This document shows, in pieces, positions 5,888 to 6,326 of a DNA stretch of 6,326 nucleotides (the first letter of the stretch is position 1; each line of letters begins with the position of its first letter). Made by a program: the position numbers and the translations under genes. Below the pieces are notes generated by a model. That model did no database searches and had not been told where the DNA came from. It saw nothing but the letters and a program-made list of their open reading frames with translations. Origin of the DNA: an uncultured Ruminococcus sp. (GTDB lineage: Bacteria > Bacillota > Clostridia > Oscillospirales > CAG-272); assembly GCA_902797495.1 (NCBI GenBank), contig CADBTH010000035.1, forward strand, positions 1-6,326. The letters run 5' to 3'.

Positions 5888-6304
5888 TTATTCTTCTTCT
5901 TTATCCGTGTCTTCGCAGAGACGGTGTCCGCAAGCGGGACATACTATCTCTTCGGGATCCGTGTCGCTTTCGAAGCAGATCTGCTCGCCGCAGGAGGGGC
6001 ATAGAGCGCAGATCATATCTTCTCCGCAGTTCTCGCAGTCGCCGTCGCAGTCGTCTTCGTCGTCAGAATCCTCGTCGTCATCGTCGTCGTAGAGGAGTTC
6101 TTCAACGTCGCCGAGATCTTCGTCGACTTCTTCGATGTAGTCGTTGAGAGTCTCAAGGTCGTCGTCGATCTCGTCGATCGCTTCCGTGATACCGCCGAGA
6201 AGATCGATGATACCGTTGATGAGCTTGACCTCATCGGACTCCGCGTCAAGTTTCATTCCGTCGGCAAGACCCTTGAGGTATGCCTGTTTTTCACTGAGTG
6301 TCAT
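5888..6304 (-). CDS. Small acidic zinc-ribbon protein, CD1247-like N-terminal domain
   Basis: The product has 138 residues. The N-terminal 70 residues (MTLSEKQAYLKGLADGMKLD, then IINxLxxI-like helices and EAIDEIDDDLETLNDYIEEVDEDLGDVEE in two short segments) are helical and acidic, probably coiled coil. They resemble small clostridial proteins that I recall as carrying a CD1247 N-terminal domain. An Asp/Glu run (73-85) follows, then a Cys-rich tail with ten cysteines between 86 and 130. CPSC (102-105) and CPAC (122-125) make a standard zinc ribbon, and C86, C90, C93 and C99 are additional. No signal peptide or membrane segment is present, so it is cytoplasmic. Its function is unknown to me. 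It lies 77 bases upstream of the 749-residue surface protein gene with no clear terminator between them, so read-through is possible. The start is supported by GAAAGG at 6315-6320. Confidence 0.85.
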   Translation of the reverse strand: MTLSEKQAYLKGLADGMKLDAESDEVKLINGIIDLLGGITEAIDEIDDDLETLNDYIEEVDEDLGDVEELLYDDDDDEDSDDEDDCDGDCENCGEDMICALCPSCGEQICFESDTDPEEIVCPACGHRLCEDTDKEEE

Positions 6305-6314
6305 ATATATTCAG

Positions 6315-6320
6315 CCTTTC
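6315..6320 (-). promoter_or_regulatory. Ribosome binding site of the zinc-ribbon protein gene
   Basis: GAAAGG on the minus strand lies 10 bases upstream of the ATG at 6304. It is weaker and somewhat farther away than those of the other genes. The window ends 6 bases beyond, so the promoter of this gene cannot be seen. Confidence 0.5.
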
Positions 6321-6326
6321 TTTTAA

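Overview
The window reads as an anaerobic member of the Clostridia, probably an uncultured gut-type lineage. The evidence is the AGGAGG-like ribosome binding sites, consensus sigma-A promoters, a clostridial Re-citrate-synthase-like enzyme, a zinc-ribbon protein of the CD1247-like type, and Gram-positive style surface proteins with C-terminal QTGD/membrane/Arg-Lys tails. This assignment is an inference from gene content. All four genes lie on the minus strand, so the window reads right to left.

From right to left: (1) 5888-6304, a small acidic protein with an Asp-rich stretch and a Cys-rich zinc ribbon. (2) 3561-5810, a 749-residue secreted, C-terminally anchored protein with a CBM9-like domain, a LamG/concanavalin-like domain and a C-terminal beta-rich domain that is perhaps cohesin-like. 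A stem-loop terminator follows it at about 3484-3526. (3) 1038-3335, a 765-residue paralogue of (2) in direct tandem. It has its own promoter (3375-3403) and a GC-rich terminator (961-989). (4) 1-864, the N-terminal 288 residues of a DRE-TIM-family Re-citrate synthase / isopropylmalate synthase-like enzyme. It has a perfect consensus promoter (895-923) and runs off the left edge of the window.

The centre of interest is the tandem pair of cell-surface proteins. They look like non-catalytic glycan-binding proteins: no glycosidase motif was recognised. Both end in the same unusual anchor, with AQTGD where LPXTG is expected, then one membrane helix, then basic residues and an identical RIDF C-terminus. 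Each paralogue has separate transcription signals at least on its 3' side, so they are probably independently expressed variants and not a strict operon. The cytoplasmic synthase and the zinc-ribbon protein show no obvious functional link to the surface proteins. No RNA gene, mobile element or CRISPR array was seen. The longest gene-free stretch is 225 bases (3336-3560).
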